Shown here in pieces: positions 16,141 through 23,997 of a stretch of DNA of 64,000 bases (position 1 is its first letter; the number at the start of each line of letters is the position of its first letter). The notes beneath the pieces are model-generated. The model ran no database searches. It saw only the letters and a list, made by a program, of their open reading frames with translations, and had not been told where the DNA came from. Source of the DNA: Pseudomonas viridiflava (GTDB lineage Bacteria; Pseudomonadota; Gammaproteobacteria; Pseudomonadales; Pseudomonadaceae). Where the stretch lies: positions 18,714 to 82,713 of the forward strand of contig NZ_UUIS01000018.1 of the NCBI RefSeq assembly GCF_900589395.1. Direction: 5' to 3'. The position numbers were made by a program, and so were the translations under genes.

Positions 16141-16827
16141 ATGAACACCTCCTTGCTGCGCGCTTCACTGTGCGCACTCGCCCTCGCCGTCCCTGCTGCC
16201 GCGCAAGCCTACCAACCGGGCGATTTCATCGTACGCGCCGGTGTCGCTCACGTCGACCCACATGAAGACAGCGGCGAAGTCCGCCTGGACGGCAGCAAGG
16301 TCTCGGGCACTAAAGCCTCGCTGGATGGCGAAAACCAGTTGGGCCTGACCTTTGCCTACATGCTGAGCGACCACGTGGGCCTCGAACTGCTGGCCGCCAC
16401 GCCGTTCAGCCACACGGTCTCGGTCAGTGGCCTGGGCGCCGGCCTGGATGGCAAGCTGGCCGACATCAAGCAACTGCCGCCGACCCTGTCGCTGCAGTAC
16501 TACCCGATGGCGCCGACCTCGGCCTTGCAGCCTTATGTGGGCGTGGGCATCAACTATACGAAATTCTTTGATACCGACCTGAGCGGCAACCGCAAGGACC
16601 AGGGGTTCAGCAACCTCAAGCTCAAAGACTCGGTCGGCCTGGCCGGCCAGGTGGGCGTGGATTATCTGCTGACCGACAATTTCTTGCTGAACGCCTCGGT
16701 CTGGTACGTGGATATCGATACCAAGGCGACGGTCGACGGCCCTTCGGCGCTCAGTGTCGGCAAGACCAAGGTCGATGTGGATATCGACCCGTGGGTATAC
16801 ATGGTTGGAGTGGGTTACAAGTTCTGA
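16141..16827 (+). CDS. ompW: OmpW-family outer membrane protein
   Basis: A 228-residue eight-stranded beta-barrel protein with a cleaved signal (MNTSLLRASLCALALAVPAAAQA). Family features are YQPGDFIVRAGVAHVDP, GLTFAYMLSDHVGLELLAATPF, LQYYPM, QPYVGVGINYTKF and the terminal YMVGVGYKF ending in Phe, as needed for Bam-dependent insertion. OmpW proteins form narrow hydrophobic channels. ATG 16141 follows GGAGCC. It stands alone, ended by a terminator at 16847-16888. Confidence 0.95.
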   Translation: MNTSLLRASLCALALAVPAAAQAYQPGDFIVRAGVAHVDPHEDSGEVRLDGSKVSGTKASLDGENQLGLTFAYMLSDHVGLELLAATPFSHTVSVSGLGAGLDGKLADIKQLPPTLSLQYYPMAPTSALQPYVGVGINYTKFFDTDLSGNRKDQGFSNLKLKDSVGLAGQVGVDYLLTDNFLLNASVWYVDIDTKATVDGPSALSVGKTKVDVDIDPWVYMVGVGYKF

Positions 16828-16846
16828 GTCAATCCATGCCGTTACC

Positions 16847-16888
16847 AATGCCCCACACTTTCTTCTGGATCGTGTGGGGCATTTGTTT
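16847..16888 (+). terminator. Intrinsic terminator after ompW
   Basis: AATGCCCCACAC (16847-16858) pairs exactly with GTGTGGGGCATT (16872-16883), followed by TGTTTTC. It ends 12 bases before the stop of the convergent gene. Confidence 0.85.
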
Positions 16889-16899
16889 TCAGCCCTTAC

Positions 16900-17397
16900 T
16901 CAAGCCGCTGTGGTGTCACCGGCCGGCTCACTGGCAAGCGCAAGATGAAACGTATCGGCACCTGTGGCCCTGACGACCAGGGGCTCGTCGCAGTCATGGC
17001 CACAAGGCATTTTGATACGCCAGGCCCTGACCAGGTACAACTCGGCACACAGGGTGGGATCGGCACCTTTCTGACCGATCCAGGCGCCAATGGTGACCAG
17101 GAAGAACCCCAGCGTCATGAGCGGTCCGGGGATAAGCTGGATCAGCTGAATGAATGTCAGCCCCTCTGGCCCAACCTGAATCGTCGGGGGGCCGCCAAGA
17201 CCTACAAGCCCCACCAATGCCACCAGCACGCCAATGATCTGCAAAAGGGTGCCCAGCTTCTTGCTGGACCGTTCATCTTCCCTGGCCGTTTCCAGATAGG
17301 CTGTGTAGTGCTCGGTAAAACGCGCAACTTGATGCTCACCCGGCAATCGGGTCAGTGCCACATCACCATGATGACCCTGTATATATTTCTCTGACAT
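16900..17397 (-). CDS. Two-TM membrane protein of unknown function
   Basis: A 165-residue protein with a soluble N-terminal part of about 48 residues and two membrane helices (LLQIIGVLVALVGLVGLGG and LIPGPLMTLGFFLVTIGAWIG). A short cytoplasmic or periplasmic tail contains three nearby cysteines (TLCAELYLV, KMPCGHDCDEPL). The tail CGHDC could bind metal. ATG 17397 has GGGAGC upstream. It is convergent with ompW and followed only by the ompW terminator. I do not recognise the family. Confidence 0.7.
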   Translation of the reverse strand: MSEKYIQGHHGDVALTRLPGEHQVARFTEHYTAYLETAREDERSSKKLGTLLQIIGVLVALVGLVGLGGPPTIQVGPEGLTFIQLIQLIPGPLMTLGFFLVTIGAWIGQKGADPTLCAELYLVRAWRIKMPCGHDCDEPLVVRATGADTFHLALASEPAGDTTAA

Positions 17398-17569
17398 GAG
17401 CAGCTCCCTTTGATAAGGGCCGGAATATCAGAGAGTTTCAGGGCGCTTTCAAGCCGCTGCCCACTTTAAAGAAAAGTCCTACACAAGATTCTCGAAAGGA
17501 GCACAACACTGCTTGCTGACGGATTACGCCTGCAAAGAAATGGCAGGGGTTGAGCCAGGCGACACAGGC

Positions 17570-17636
17570 GGCGGATCGCTTGAGCCGCGAAGGCGCCTGC
17601 ACGTGCCTGACTCAAGCCGCTCCTGCGGGCACACTG
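17570..17636. repeat. REP-like inverted pair before the epimerase 3' end
   Basis: GCTTGAG (17579-17585) and CTCAAGC (17611-17617) are complementary, and each is embedded in a REP-like sequence: GATCGCTTGAGCCGCGAAGG on one side and GCAGGAGCGGCTTGAGT (complement) on the other. Two such elements in opposite orientation form a BIME-like unit just after the stop of the minus-strand epimerase, in a 240-base stretch otherwise without genes. Confidence 0.6.
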
Positions 17637-17637
17637 C

Positions 17638-18567
17638 TCAGCGACCCAGCAGCCTGGCCAGGCCTTCGTCCAGAGGCGTGGGTGCGTCCAGGGTGAAACG
17701 CTCCAGCAGGCGCTGGTTATTGGCACGCGAGTGACGGATATCGCCCTGGCGTGGCGCCTGGTAGGACACAGGCGGCAGCTTGCCGAGCACGCTTTCAAGC
17801 GCGGCCAGCAGTTGGTTGAGCGAGGTGGTCCGGTTCAGGCCAACGTTGATCGCCCCCTCTTGCGGCGCCGGTTGCTCCAGGGCCTGGAGCAACAGCTTGA
17901 CCAGATCGGCGATGTAGAAAAAGTCGCGGGTCTGTTCGCCGTCGCCGAAAACCCTGATCGGCAGGCCTTGGCTGGCGTATTGCGCAAAGATGCTGATGAC
18001 GCCGGAGTACGGCGAGGACGGGTCCTGGCGCGGGCCGAAGATATTGAAGAACCGGAACACCACAGGCTCCAGGCCGTGCTCGCGTCGATAGAAGTCCAGG
18101 TACTGCTCGCTGGCCAGTTTGTCGACGGCATACGGGGTCAGCGGTGCCTTGGTCGTGTCTTCGCCGATCGGCTCGCCTTCGCCATTGTTGCCGTACACCG
18201 CTGCACTGGATGCGAACAGCACACGCTTGATGCCCGCCTGGCGCATGGCCTCGCAGACATTCAGGGTGCCGACGAAGTTGCTCTGGTGAGTGGCCACCGG
18301 ATCATCCACCGACGCCTGCACGGAGGCGACTGCGGCAAGATGCACCACGGCCTGACAGCCTTGGGCAGCACGCATCAGCAACTGGGCATCGGCCACATTG
18401 CCTTCGATCAGCTCCAGGCGCGGGTTGTCCAGCGCCAGGTTGCTGCGTTTGCCGGTAGACAGGTCATCGACAATGCGTACGGCATGCCCCTTGGCCAGTA
18501 ACGCATCGGCCAGGTGTGAGCCGATGAAGCCGGCACCGCCGGTAATGAGAATGGGAGCATCAGACAT
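17638..18567 (-). CDS. NAD-dependent epimerase/dehydratase (extended SDR)
   Basis: A 309-residue sugar-nucleotide epimerase-like protein. It has the NAD motif GGAGFIGS (about residues 10-17), HLAAVASVQASVDDP, the catalytic Ser and Tyr/Lys (SSAAVYG and YAVDK) and the late sugar-binding part RFFNIFGPRQDPSSPYSGVI. It resembles UDP-glucose/GlcNAc 4-epimerases. ATG 18567 gives the conserved start MSDAPILITGG. It overlaps the preceding RmlD-like gene by eight bases, so the two are translated together. The substrate cannot be read from sequence; a role in cell-surface sugar synthesis is likely. Confidence 0.9.
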   Translation of the reverse strand: MSDAPILITGGAGFIGSHLADALLAKGHAVRIVDDLSTGKRSNLALDNPRLELIEGNVADAQLLMRAAQGCQAVVHLAAVASVQASVDDPVATHQSNFVGTLNVCEAMRQAGIKRVLFASSAAVYGNNGEGEPIGEDTTKAPLTPYAVDKLASEQYLDFYRREHGLEPVVFRFFNIFGPRQDPSSPYSGVISIFAQYASQGLPIRVFGDGEQTRDFFYIADLVKLLLQALEQPAPQEGAINVGLNRTTSLNQLLAALESVLGKLPPVSYQAPRQGDIRHSRANNQRLLERFTLDAPTPLDEGLARLLGR

Positions 18568-19444
18568 GTCGATAGTACCGGTCGAGCAGAACAGGCAACC
18601 CGGCACGCCAGGCGCGGGGCTTGATACCAAAGGTATGGAGGATCTTCTTGCAGGCCAGCACGGCGTGCTGAGGCTCTTCGTTGGCGTCGGCTTGCGCGGC
18701 ATGGGCCTGCGGGGTCGGCGACTCGATGGCCAGGGCGTGCAGCAGCCGCGCCTCGGTCAGCACGGCCTGGCCCAGCGCCAGCGGCGTGGTGGCCTCGTGA
18801 CCGGCGTAGTGGTAGGTGCCCCACAGTGGCGCCTCGCAGTCCAGTTGCTTGAGCACCGAGAGCAGTACCCGCGCGGCATCGTCGACAGGCGTCGGATTAC
18901 CGCGCCGGTCATCGGCCAGCAGCAGCTCTTGCGGCGTTTCGGCACGCTTGAGAAAACGCCCCAGGACCCCGTCGCTGCTGTCGTCGAGCAACCAGCCAAA
19001 GCGCACCAGCACGTGCTGCGGACAGGCCGCGCGTACGCTTTGCTCGATACGCCATAGCGCCTGGCCACGCAGCCCCAGCGGTACGGGTTCGTCTTTCTCG
19101 CTGTAGGCCGTGGCTCGCGAGCCATCGAAGACCCGATAGCTGGACGGCTGCAACAGCATGATGTTGTGGTGCTGGCACAGCTCGGCCAGGCGTTCGATCG
19201 CTCGCTCCTGGTCATTCAAGCGTGTTTCGCTCACGGTCCCGGCCTGGAACCAGTCGAAGTAATAGGCCAGGTTGATCAAGGCATCAGGACGGGTGTCGTC
19301 GAGCAGTTGCGTGAGGCTGGCAGCGTCCCAGCCATCTTGCGGCGGACGCGGCGCGAGGAAGCCAATGTCTTCCTCGGCACCCAGACGTATCAGCGCCTGC
19401 CCGAGGGCATTCCCGCCGCCCAACAGCATAAGGCGCATTCGCAT
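18560..19444 (-). CDS. RmlD-like SDR protein lacking the YxxxK catalytic pair
   Basis: A 294-residue protein of the RmlD/sugar-nucleotide-binding family: nucleotide-binding start MLLGGGNALGQAL, INLAYYFDWF, QPSSYRVFDG followed by YSEKDEPVPLG. Where RmlD has YGxxK after this block, the sequence reads RGQAL, so both catalytic Tyr and Lys are absent; the following Glu is kept. It may bind a nucleotide or sugar without reducing it, for example as partner of the epimerase with which it overlaps. ATG 19438 is an alternative start. No strong ribosome binding site is visible. Confidence 0.85.
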   Translation of the reverse strand: MRMRLMLLGGGNALGQALIRLGAEEDIGFLAPRPPQDGWDAASLTQLLDDTRPDALINLAYYFDWFQAGTVSETRLNDQERAIERLAELCQHHNIMLLQPSSYRVFDGSRATAYSEKDEPVPLGLRGQALWRIEQSVRAACPQHVLVRFGWLLDDSSDGVLGRFLKRAETPQELLLADDRRGNPTPVDDAARVLLSVLKQLDCEAPLWGTYHYAGHEATTPLALGQAVLTEARLLHALAIESPTPQAHAAQADANEEPQHAVLACKKILHTFGIKPRAWRAGLPVLLDRYYRHV

Positions 19445-19576
19445 AAAGTCAGCAGGCTCGGTATCGAATTCATCAGTTCATTGGAGTGGAAACGTCTGCA
19501 AACATATCACGTTGCCCGGCCAGGCCCAACAGTTGCAAGGTGCCTGCGCCTGGCAGGCCGGGCGCAGGCATACGGG

Positions 19577-21865
19577 TTATCCGGCGGCGGGAGGTGCGGC
19601 CGGTGCAGGCGGACCTTCCAGGGCCGCAGGCGACGGGTTGGCATGGGCGGCGCCAGGGCTCATGACCATCTGGGGATAGGTTTGCGCAAAGTGGACGTTC
19701 GGGTGCTGGTCGACCCGTTTCTTGAGGCGCTCGTTGAAGGCCCGGCCGACGCTGTACTGCCCGCCGGACGAGGTGCGGAACTGCGCGGTGAGCACCACGC
19801 CATTGAGGTCCATGCGGTCCACGCCGAAGACTTCCAGCGGGCCTTGCAGGTTGTTCTTGAGCAGGATGTCCTCGCTGATCGAATGGCCGGTTTCGCGAAT
19901 CAGCGCCAGCGCTTCGTCGATGTCGGTGTCGTAGGTGAATTGCACCGAGAAGAACGCATAGGCGAACTGCCTTGACTGGTTGGTCACCGCCTTGATCTGG
20001 CCGAACGGCACCGAGTGCACGAAGCCCTTGCCATCACGCAGGCGTACGGTACGGATCGTCAGGCTTTCGACGGTGCCGGAATGGCCAGTACTGAGCACCA
20101 CCCAGTCACCGATCGAGAAGGTGTCCTCGATGATGATGAACAGGCCGGTGATCACGTCCTGCACCAGTTGTTGAGAGCCGAAACCGATCGCCAGGCCCAC
20201 GACGCCCGCACCGGCCAGCAGCGGCGCGACGTTGATGCCCAGGTTGGCCATGGTGGTGATGGCGCAGATCACCACCAGGATGATTTTGATCGCGTTGCGC
20301 AGCAGCGGCAGGATGGTCTTGGTCCGGGTACTGGGCTGGCGGCCGGCGCGCTGATTGACCGGCGGCTTGAGCGCTTCCTGGATCGCGGTGTCGAGCACCA
20401 CCCAGAGCAGCCAGGTGACCAGGAAAATCAGGCCGATGCTGCTCAACGAGTCGCTGATGGCCCGACCCAGGGTATTGCGCTGGGCGAACTCGAACAGCGA
20501 GAAGCCCCAGATGCGGCCCAGGATTTCGATAAACGTGATCGCCAGGCCGATGCGCAGGCAAGCATGCAGCAGGCTGAGCAGGCGCGCCTTGTACGCGTGA
20601 GTATTACGCCCACCGGCATCGGCGGGTTGCTTGAAGAAGTGCTGGAAGACCGTGCTGAGAAAAACCGTGGCAATCAGCAGCAGCATGGTGAACAACGCAC
20701 ACCGCAGGGTTTCCTGACTGTCCTCACCGGCACCAATCAGGTTGATGGCCGACACCAGGATCATCAGCAGGATGGGCAAGTGCCACAGGCTGGAAAAGAC
20801 CTTGAGCGATTGCTGCAGGGCCGGTTGTTGCATACGGCTGGCCAACGAGCGATTGCGGATCAGGTGCGCAACCGGACGCCGCATGCGAATAACCAGCAGG
20901 CAGAACACGGCCGAGGCAACCAGGCCGGTGAACACCGCCACGCTGGTGGTGACGTTGCTGCCAAACTGCCGGGCAATCTGCGGGCTGGTCAGGGCATCGC
21001 TCAGCGCGGCCAGAAAACCGATGACGAACAACGGGCGCGGGCTGTACTGCCGGATGATGTGCACCGCCGTGCGCTTGTGACCGCCATTGAACATCACGAT
21101 CACGCACAACAGCACGGAGGTGGAAAAGATGCCGCTGCTGGTGGCGTAGGCAAAGCACAGCGCCAGCGCACGACCGATCGAGGACGGCAGCATCTGGCTG
21201 ATGTACAGGGTCAGTGGCAGGCAGATGACCGCCGGCAGCGTAAACGGCAGGATGTAGCGCAACAACGCCTGGATGCGCATGCGCGTGCTCATGAACGCGC
21301 GACGGTTCAGACGGCCGGCAATGAAACGCCCCAGGGCGTACAGCAACGCAAACGCGCCCATCCAGACCAGGGTCAGCAGCAGAAAGTCGCCCACCATCGC
21401 CCAGGCGCTGCGCTCGGACGGCTTCTTGACCAGGCGTCCCAATTCATTGGCTGCACGGTCGGCGCGTACACGCCAGGTGTCGTAGAGGTTTTCATCGAGA
21501 TTCAGGGCATGCTGTACATCCTCGATGCTGGTGCTCAAGGCCCCGAGCAAGCCGCCTTGCAGCAGGATTTCCGGTTGCGCCGGCTCCCCCTCGGCGGGCT
21601 TTTCCGCTGCCGCCTTTTTTTCCTGTTGTTCCTGCTTTTCCTGTGCGGCTTCTTTCTTTTCTTGCGCCGCCTCTTTCTTTTCCTGTGCAGCTTCTCTTTT
21701 TGCCTGCGCCGCCTCTTTCTCGGCAGGCCCTGAGGCGGCCTTGTCATCAGGCTGGTCGGCCGCCGCGCCCATCGGCAGGGATGGCACCTCGGCGGCCTGC
21801 AACGACAGGCCGCCGGCAAACGACAACACCAACAGCAGAATCAGGGTTTTCAACTGAGCCGCCAC
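19577..21865 (-). CDS. Large mechanosensitive channel of the MscS family
   Basis: A 762-residue inner-membrane channel. It has a signal-like first segment (LKTLILLLVLSFAGGLSLQA), a Lys/Glu/Ala-rich heptad region (about residues 49-90), then many membrane helices between about 165 and 560. The MscS core follows: GAGVVGLAIGFGSQQLVQDV, the pore helix, then FIIIEDTFSIGDWV and the beta domain. The C-terminus is Pro/Ala-rich. GTG 21865 is chosen because AGGAGGAG lies four bases upstream; an open frame continues further but without a site. It belongs with the MscK/YbiO-like large MscS proteins that release solutes during osmotic down-shock. Confidence 0.93.
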   Translation of the reverse strand: MAAQLKTLILLLVLSFAGGLSLQAAEVPSLPMGAAADQPDDKAASGPAEKEAAQAKREAAQEKKEAAQEKKEAAQEKQEQQEKKAAAEKPAEGEPAQPEILLQGGLLGALSTSIEDVQHALNLDENLYDTWRVRADRAANELGRLVKKPSERSAWAMVGDFLLLTLVWMGAFALLYALGRFIAGRLNRRAFMSTRMRIQALLRYILPFTLPAVICLPLTLYISQMLPSSIGRALALCFAYATSSGIFSTSVLLCVIVMFNGGHKRTAVHIIRQYSPRPLFVIGFLAALSDALTSPQIARQFGSNVTTSVAVFTGLVASAVFCLLVIRMRRPVAHLIRNRSLASRMQQPALQQSLKVFSSLWHLPILLMILVSAINLIGAGEDSQETLRCALFTMLLLIATVFLSTVFQHFFKQPADAGGRNTHAYKARLLSLLHACLRIGLAITFIEILGRIWGFSLFEFAQRNTLGRAISDSLSSIGLIFLVTWLLWVVLDTAIQEALKPPVNQRAGRQPSTRTKTILPLLRNAIKIILVVICAITTMANLGINVAPLLAGAGVVGLAIGFGSQQLVQDVITGLFIIIEDTFSIGDWVVLSTGHSGTVESLTIRTVRLRDGKGFVHSVPFGQIKAVTNQSRQFAYAFFSVQFTYDTDIDEALALIRETGHSISEDILLKNNLQGPLEVFGVDRMDLNGVVLTAQFRTSSGGQYSVGRAFNERLKKRVDQHPNVHFAQTYPQMVMSPGAAHANPSPAALEGPPAPAAPPAAG
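21635..21718 (-). repeat. Four tandem 21-bp repeats coding KEAAQEK heptads
   Basis: Residues 50-77 of the MscS channel are four consecutive imperfect copies of [K/R]EAAQ[A/E]K, each coded by 21 bases. The seven-residue period and Ala/Glu/Lys content predict a stable single helix or coiled coil. Copy number could vary between strains through slippage. Confidence 0.75.
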
Positions 21866-22241
21866 GCCACTCCTCCTGCATAAACATTCAAGGGACGGGC
21901 ATTCGCCCACCAGAAACTGATTACCATTCGTCCCGCAAAGTTCGCAGGGCAAAGAAGATTTCATGCGGCATAGACGCCTTGCGATGGCTTGAATATCGCC
22001 GAACAAGGTTACATTCGAGTGGATTGGCGCAACCTGTCACACTGGTGACGGACCTTGCAGACTGTGGCTTGTAGCCATGACCCGTCCTTGGACAGGATCC
22101 TGTTCAGGGGCACGACAACTGCTCGCATTCAGGGTGTTTTTAGCAACAGTACGTAATACAAAAACGCCATCAGCGCCGCTTTCAATGGACGGGCTCAAAC
22201 AATGGCGCTATGAGTGGCAGGTCTTTTCAAGAGCCTGACGC
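21866..22241. other. 376-base gene-free stretch with several small dyads
   Basis: No credible gene is seen. It holds the channel's ribosome binding site at the left end, GGGC-ATTC-GCCC (21897-21908) inside a longer GGGACG/CGTCCC pair (21892-21934), a GTCAC/GTGAC hairpin (22036-22049) and a perfect 12-base palindrome ACAGGATCCTGT (22092-22103). It should contain the divergent promoters of the MscS gene and the next plus-strand gene. A small RNA cannot be excluded, but no promoter-terminator pair is clear. Confidence 0.4.
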
Positions 22242-22868
22242 ATGAACAGCACACCTCCGTCGAGTCTGGTCGAGACACCCGCCATGACCGACACGACAGC
22301 CTCAGCGCTGCGGCATCCGCCGATCTGGGAGGACCGCGACGACACGGTCAGATTGAGCTCGCTCGGCACCATGCTGTACATCGTGGCGTTGTTACTGGCC
22401 TTTCCGCTGTACGTGGCCGTGGTGATCTCCATTCACTTGCTCTATCCCGGACAAGGCCTGGTGACCGCGCATATCGACCTGATCGATTCGGCTGTGACCT
22501 GCATGGTGGTACCGCTGGCTGTCATGCTGGCCGGCTGGATGCTGTACTGGCTGAACGGTGAGCCCGAAGGGTTGGGCTTCTGTTTCGATGCGCCGCAACA
22601 GCGCTTCACCTTCACCCAGCAACGACCTGCCCGGGCGCCGACGGCGGGCAGTGTGCCCTACAGCAACATCCTCGGTGTCGCCCCCTACAAGATGACCGCC
22701 TTTAGCGCCATTTCTCATATCGTGGTGTGCTTTGACGATGCCGATGGCAAACGGGTCTGGCTGCGGTTCTGGGTACATATCCAGGACAAGGACATGGCGT
22801 TTCATACCGCCTGGCTGCGCGAATCGCTTGGCGACAAGGTGGATGACGTCTGTGATCTGGATAAGTGA
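22242..22868 (+). CDS. Membrane protein of unknown function
   Basis: A 208-residue protein with a hydrophilic head, two membrane segments (LGTMLYIVALLLAFPLYVAV and VTCMVVPLAVMLAGWMLYWL) and a soluble C-terminal half with FDAPQQRFTFTQQ, a beta-rich pattern and an acidic end. The plan recalls the immunity-like proteins at the left edge (two helices then a soluble domain carrying a phrase of type rf.f...), but sequence similarity is not evident. ATG 22284 (MTDTTASAL) is an alternative start. It has no recognised family. Confidence 0.6.
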   Translation: MNSTPPSSLVETPAMTDTTASALRHPPIWEDRDDTVRLSSLGTMLYIVALLLAFPLYVAVVISIHLLYPGQGLVTAHIDLIDSAVTCMVVPLAVMLAGWMLYWLNGEPEGLGFCFDAPQQRFTFTQQRPARAPTAGSVPYSNILGVAPYKMTAFSAISHIVVCFDDADGKRVWLRFWVHIQDKDMAFHTAWLRESLGDKVDDVCDLDK

Positions 22869-22886
22869 AGGCTTCAGAGACCCGGC

Positions 22887-23333
22887 GTGAACATGGCCAT
22901 GAATATGTCAGTGAAAAGCCTGTGCCGCGACCTTTTCTTCCTGATGCTGTTGATTTCGGCGGGTGGCGCGAAGGCGCAACCGCACTGTGGGGATTTCCTC
23001 GCGCAACTGAGCAACAAGCCTGAATTTGTCGTGTTGCTGGAATGCACCCAGCACAACGACATCCAGGGAAAACCCTTCGTGGCGCGTTACCGCGTGAAAG
23101 GCTCGGATGCGCATGAGGCTGAACGGTACATGCGCCAGGCCTTCGGCTTGCCTGCGCTCCGGTTCATGTGCTGCGGCTGGGACTCGACCCTTCATTTTTA
23201 CCGTGATGAACAAACACGCCGGCCTTACATGATCGGCATGGGGTCCGAGGAAACGCTAGTGAACACGCGGGATGGGTGGCCTGTGATCGCGTTCTTCTAT
23301 ATCAGCGTCTCTTTGTTTACTGAAGACCCTTGA
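22887..23333 (+). CDS. Secreted protein of unknown function, DUF4952-like
   Basis: A 148-residue protein with a signal peptide (about residues 8-30, LCRDLFFLMLLISAGGAKA) and a mature domain beginning PHCGDFLAQLSNKPEFVVLLEC, with four cysteines including an adjacent pair (FMCCGWDS). The start phrase and the Q...ARYRVKGSDAHEAE segment resemble DUF4952, recalled rather than searched. GTG 22887 or ATG 22893 may be the start. It follows the previous gene by 18 bases, so the two probably form one transcript, closed by the terminator at 23377-23404. Confidence 0.6.
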   Translation: MNMAMNMSVKSLCRDLFFLMLLISAGGAKAQPHCGDFLAQLSNKPEFVVLLECTQHNDIQGKPFVARYRVKGSDAHEAERYMRQAFGLPALRFMCCGWDSTLHFYRDEQTRRPYMIGMGSEETLVNTRDGWPVIAFFYISVSLFTEDP

Positions 23334-23376
23334 ACGCGCTTGCGCCCATGTCAATGTCATACGTGCGGACAGCAAA

Positions 23377-23404
23377 AAGCGAAGCCGGATCAATGGCTTC
23401 GCTT
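23377..23404 (-). terminator. Bidirectional terminator between ssb and the DUF4952-like gene
   Basis: AAGCGAAGCC (23377-23386) pairs exactly with GGCTTCGCTT (23395-23404). On the minus strand the stem is followed by TTT within GCTTTTTGC, giving a good terminator for ssb. On the plus strand CTTGTTGTT follows. Confidence 0.85.
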
Positions 23405-23433
23405 CTTGTTGTTACAGCCCTGAAATGCGGCGC

Positions 23434-23988
23434 TTAGAACGGAATATCGTCATCGAAGCTGTCGAAATCCGCAGCCGGCTGCGGTGCCTGCTGGGGCGCA
23501 GGACGCGACTCGCGCTGTGGCGGCTGGCCGTACGACTGTGGCTGCTGCTGAGGGGCCGGCGCCGGACGCGACTGCTGTGGCCGCGGTGCGGACTGGGCGT
23601 AGTTGTTACCGCCGCCGCCCTGGCCCTGCTGGGCATCACCCTGTGGACGGCCGCCCAGCAACTGCATGGTGCCTTGCATGTCGACGATGATCTCGGTGGT
23701 GTAGCGCTTGATACCGTCTTTTTCCCACTCGCGGGTCTGCAGCTTGCCCTCGATGTAGACCTGCGAACCCTTGCGCAGGTATTCGCCAGCGATTTCAGCA
23801 ACCTTGCCGAACATCGACACGCGGTGCCATTCGGTCTTTTCGACCTTCTGGCCGCTCTGCTTGTCGGTCCACTGCTCGCTGGTCGCCAGACTCAGGTTGG
23901 TCACGGCGTTGCCGTTAGGCAGGTAACGGACTTCGGGATCCTGGCCGCATGTACCGACCAATATGACTTTGTTAACCCCACGGGCCAT
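23434..23988 (-). CDS. ssb: Single-stranded DNA-binding protein
   Basis: SSB coats single-stranded DNA in replication, repair and recombination. The 184-residue protein has the OB fold in residues 1-110 ([53 protein letters not shown]), a long Gln/Pro/Gly-rich linker and the acidic tip DDDIPF that docks partner proteins. It follows the MFS gene by nine bases, so both may share a transcript, as in other pseudomonads. The uvrA-ssb neighbourhood is conserved, although here the MFS gene lies between them. Confidence 0.98.
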   Translation of the reverse strand: MARGVNKVILVGTCGQDPEVRYLPNGNAVTNLSLATSEQWTDKQSGQKVEKTEWHRVSMFGKVAEIAGEYLRKGSQVYIEGKLQTREWEKDGIKRYTTEIIVDMQGTMQLLGGRPQGDAQQGQGGGGNNYAQSAPRPQQSRPAPAPQQQPQSYGQPPQRESRPAPQQAPQPAADFDSFDDDIPF

Positions 23989-23997
23989 AACGTTCTC

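Noticed and set aside
21866..22241. Small regulatory RNA (Rsm- or Crc-type) in the long gene-free gap
   Set aside because: A few GGA motifs and a palindrome are present, but there are too few for Rsm RNAs, no CA-rich repeats for Crc RNAs, and no clear promoter-terminator pair.
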